Positions 14,615 through 15,479 of a DNA stretch of 15,479 nucleotides are shown piece by piece (the first letter of the stretch is position 1; the number at the start of each line of letters is the position of its first letter). The notes beneath the pieces were generated by a model, which saw nothing but the letters and a program-made list of their open reading frames with translations, did not search any database and had not been told where the DNA came from. The position numbers were made by a program, and so were the translations under genes. The stretch is from assembly GCA_900554705.1 (NCBI GenBank), contig USIH01000034.1, positions 1 to 15,479 of the forward strand, given 5' to 3'. The stretch is from an uncultured Eubacteriales bacterium (lineage in GTDB: Bacteria > Bacillota > Clostridia > Oscillospirales > Oscillospiraceae).

Positions 14615-14686
14615 TCACTTCGCACAATCACCAAAAAGCAAATCTATGCAAACTGACAAAGCAGCCTTGGTCATCTCATCGCTCAT
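14615..14686 (-). CDS. Tiny open reading frame of uncertain reality
   Basis: A 23-codon frame starts MSDEMTKAALSVCIDLLFGD and ends CAK before the TGA at 14617-14615. GGGGGCG lies about 6 nt upstream of its ATG. It lies downstream of the GNAT gene's terminator and just before the lipoprotein promoter. I do not recognise it. It could be a real micro-protein, a gene remnant or chance. The rest of 14586-14740 holds nothing else I can support. Confidence 0.2.
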   Translation of the reverse strand: MSDEMTKAALSVCIDLLFGDCAK

Positions 14687-14740
14687 AAAAACGCCCCCAT
14701 GATGCGGCACACTGCAATCTCCGCGCCGCACGTTTCGTGT

Positions 14741-14766
14741 AAAAAACAGGAGAGCCGAAGCTCTCT
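14741..14766 (-). terminator. Rho-independent terminator downstream of the GNAT gene
   Basis: On the minus strand AGAGAGC-TTCG-GCTCTCC is followed by TGTTTTTT: a 7-bp stem with the very stable UUCG tetraloop and a clear U-tract. It should stop GNAT transcripts before the lipoprotein promoter. Confidence 0.9.
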
Positions 14767-14796
14767 GCTGGTAAGACAGTAAAATTCAAATTTCTT

Positions 14797-14828
14797 GGAA
14801 CAGGCATGATTTCGGTCATGCCTGTTCC
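14797..14828. terminator. Second hairpin right after the GNAT gene
   Basis: A 13-bp perfect stem (GGAACAGGCATGA and complement) with a 6-nt loop begins 18 bases after the GNAT stop codon. The minus-strand side lacks a run of U (AAGAAATTTGAATTTT), so it may act as a 3'-end stabiliser in front of the true terminator at 14741-14766 or as a weak terminator. Confidence 0.6.
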
Positions 14829-14845
14829 GCTTTTAGCAATACTCG

Positions 14846-15343
14846 TTATAATTTTCTCTCGTAGCAAATTTCTTCTGTTTCAAGACAAGGTTTAACTTTT
14901 CCATGTGTGAAAAAGCCAAACGACTCGTAGAATTTTCTTGCTCGAATGTTGTTCGTAAACACCCAAAGCATAACCTTATCATAGCCAGCAGCTCTCATGT
15001 CGCCCATGACTCTGCGCATCATTTGAGTTCCGAAACCCTTTCTCCAGTTGTCTTGCAAGCTATGGATGCAGATGAGTTCCGCATAATCAGGCATATCGTT
15101 ATCTCGCGCCATATCCCACCATGCAATACAATGAGGATGAGAGTCCACCTCTAAAATATATCCATTGCCAACATTCTCATCGAGCAATCGCTTATACATT
15201 GCCGTAGCACGATTTAGGTTGGTGGACATTTGCAGTATCTCGGTAGACAGGATATCCTTAAACGCAGCCTTCCAACTTTCTGTTTGGATATAAGCTAAAT
15301 CAAATTCATCACCTTGCTGTACTTTCCGAATTAGACAATCCAT
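14846..15343 (-). CDS. GNAT-family N-acetyltransferase
   Basis: A 165-aa protein with the GNAT fold. The acetyl-CoA pyrophosphate-binding motif A is at about 89-109 (AELICIHSLQDNWRKGFGT), followed by motif B at 128-144 (VFTNNIRARKFYESFGF). GAGGTG lies 8 nt before the ATG; an AGGAG immediately before it is too close. Acetyl acceptor unknown: members modify protein N-termini, polyamines or antibiotics, and nothing here decides. Base composition is clearly more AT-rich than the sugar genes, and it has its own terminators, so it looks like an independently acquired unit rather than part of the starch locus. Confidence 0.9.
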   Translation of the reverse strand: MDCLIRKVQQGDEFDLAYIQTESWKAAFKDILSTEILQMSTNLNRATAMYKRLLDENVGNGYILEVDSHPHCIAWWDMARDNDMPDYAELICIHSLQDNWRKGFGTQMMRRVMGDMRAAGYDKVMLWVFTNNIRARKFYESFGFFTHGKVKPCLETEEICYERKL

Positions 15344-15380
15344 ACTCCTAACACCTCAATCAATCCGCTTATTTGTTTCG

Positions 15381-15386
15381 ATTATA
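15381..15386 (-). promoter_or_regulatory. Consensus -10 element of the GNAT gene
   Basis: The minus strand reads a perfect TATAAT in GAATATAATCG, 38 nt before the GNAT ATG. No matching -35 is found at 16-18 bp, so it may depend on an activator or be an imperfect promoter. Confidence 0.5.
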
Positions 15387-15412
15387 TTCGCTCAAGTGCT
15401 ACTGCGCAGCAA

Positions 15413-15478
15413 AGCGGACGAACACCGTCAATGGTCAAGATGAACGGCTGCGCCGCCATTGACAGCGCCCGTCCGTTT
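15413..15478. repeat. Nested inverted repeat at the right edge
   Basis: Outer arms CGGACG (15415-15420) and CGTCCG (15470-15475), flanked by A-rich and T-rich ends, enclose inner 8-bp arms GTCAATGG (15427-15434) and CCATTGAC (15456-15463). A CGGC/GCCG mini-stem (15445-15455) sits in the loop. This can fold as a long hairpin in either strand. It lies upstream of the GNAT promoter and may continue beyond the window. Function unknown: a leader or terminator structure, or the end of a mobile unit. Confidence 0.6.
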
Positions 15479-15479
15479 C

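Noticed and set aside
1..15479. CRISPR arrays, tRNA/rRNA genes, toxin-antitoxin, phage or defence genes
   Set aside because: No regularly spaced direct repeats, no cloverleaf or rRNA signatures and no such protein motifs seen on either strand.

Overview
The window reads as a starch and maltodextrin uptake and degradation locus of a GC-rich, Gram-positive gut-type Clostridia bacterium (Oscillospiraceae/Ruminococcaceae-like). That placement is inferred. It rests on lipoprotein solute-binding proteins in place of periplasmic ones, strong AGGAGG ribosome sites, LacI-family control with CG-centred operators, and one stand-alone MsmX/UgpC-type ATPase serving two sugar ABC transporters. The species cannot be read from the sequence.

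Layout from left to right; almost everything is on the minus strand. (1) 1-171 is the N-terminal DNA-binding domain of a LacI regulator cut by the window edge. (2) 264-3860 is ABC importer 1, transcribed in the order binding lipoprotein, permease A with an extra N-terminal membrane region, permease B. It has a promoter and a CG-centred palindrome upstream (3905-3920) and a strong intercistronic hairpin after the binding-protein gene. (3) 4083-5186 is the lone ATPase, with its own promoter, a structured leader of about 180 nt and a strong terminator. (4) 5413-12259 is a tightly packed five-gene operon: cytoplasmic GH13 neopullulanase-like enzyme, maltodextrin-binding lipoprotein, MalF-like permease, MalG-like permease, surface GH13 alpha-amylase lipoprotein. 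(5) 12329-13144, on the plus strand, is a short LacI-type regulator divergent from that operon. (6) 13197-14489 is a surface lipoprotein with an InlB-type repeat followed by SusE/SusF-like modules. It sits behind a near-consensus promoter overlapped by a near-perfect 20-bp LacI-type operator. (7) 14846-15343 is a lower-GC GNAT acetyltransferase with its own terminators and a complex inverted repeat at the right edge, probably unrelated to the sugar genes.

Proposed flow: the surface lipoprotein holds alpha-glucan near the cell and the anchored amylase cuts it. The binding lipoprotein delivers maltodextrins to the MalF/MalG-like pore powered by the shared ATPase, and the cytoplasmic neopullulanase-like enzyme trims the imported oligosaccharides. 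Importer 1 probably takes another oligosaccharide. Two operators with different half-sites and two LacI-family genes suggest two separately induced circuits sharing one ATPase.

I found no wholly new system. The points most worth a second look are the modular starch-binding-like lipoprotein, the shared ATPase with its unusual leader, the shortened and possibly leaderless LacI gene, the EF-hand-like loop in the maltodextrin-binding protein and the membrane extension on permease A.
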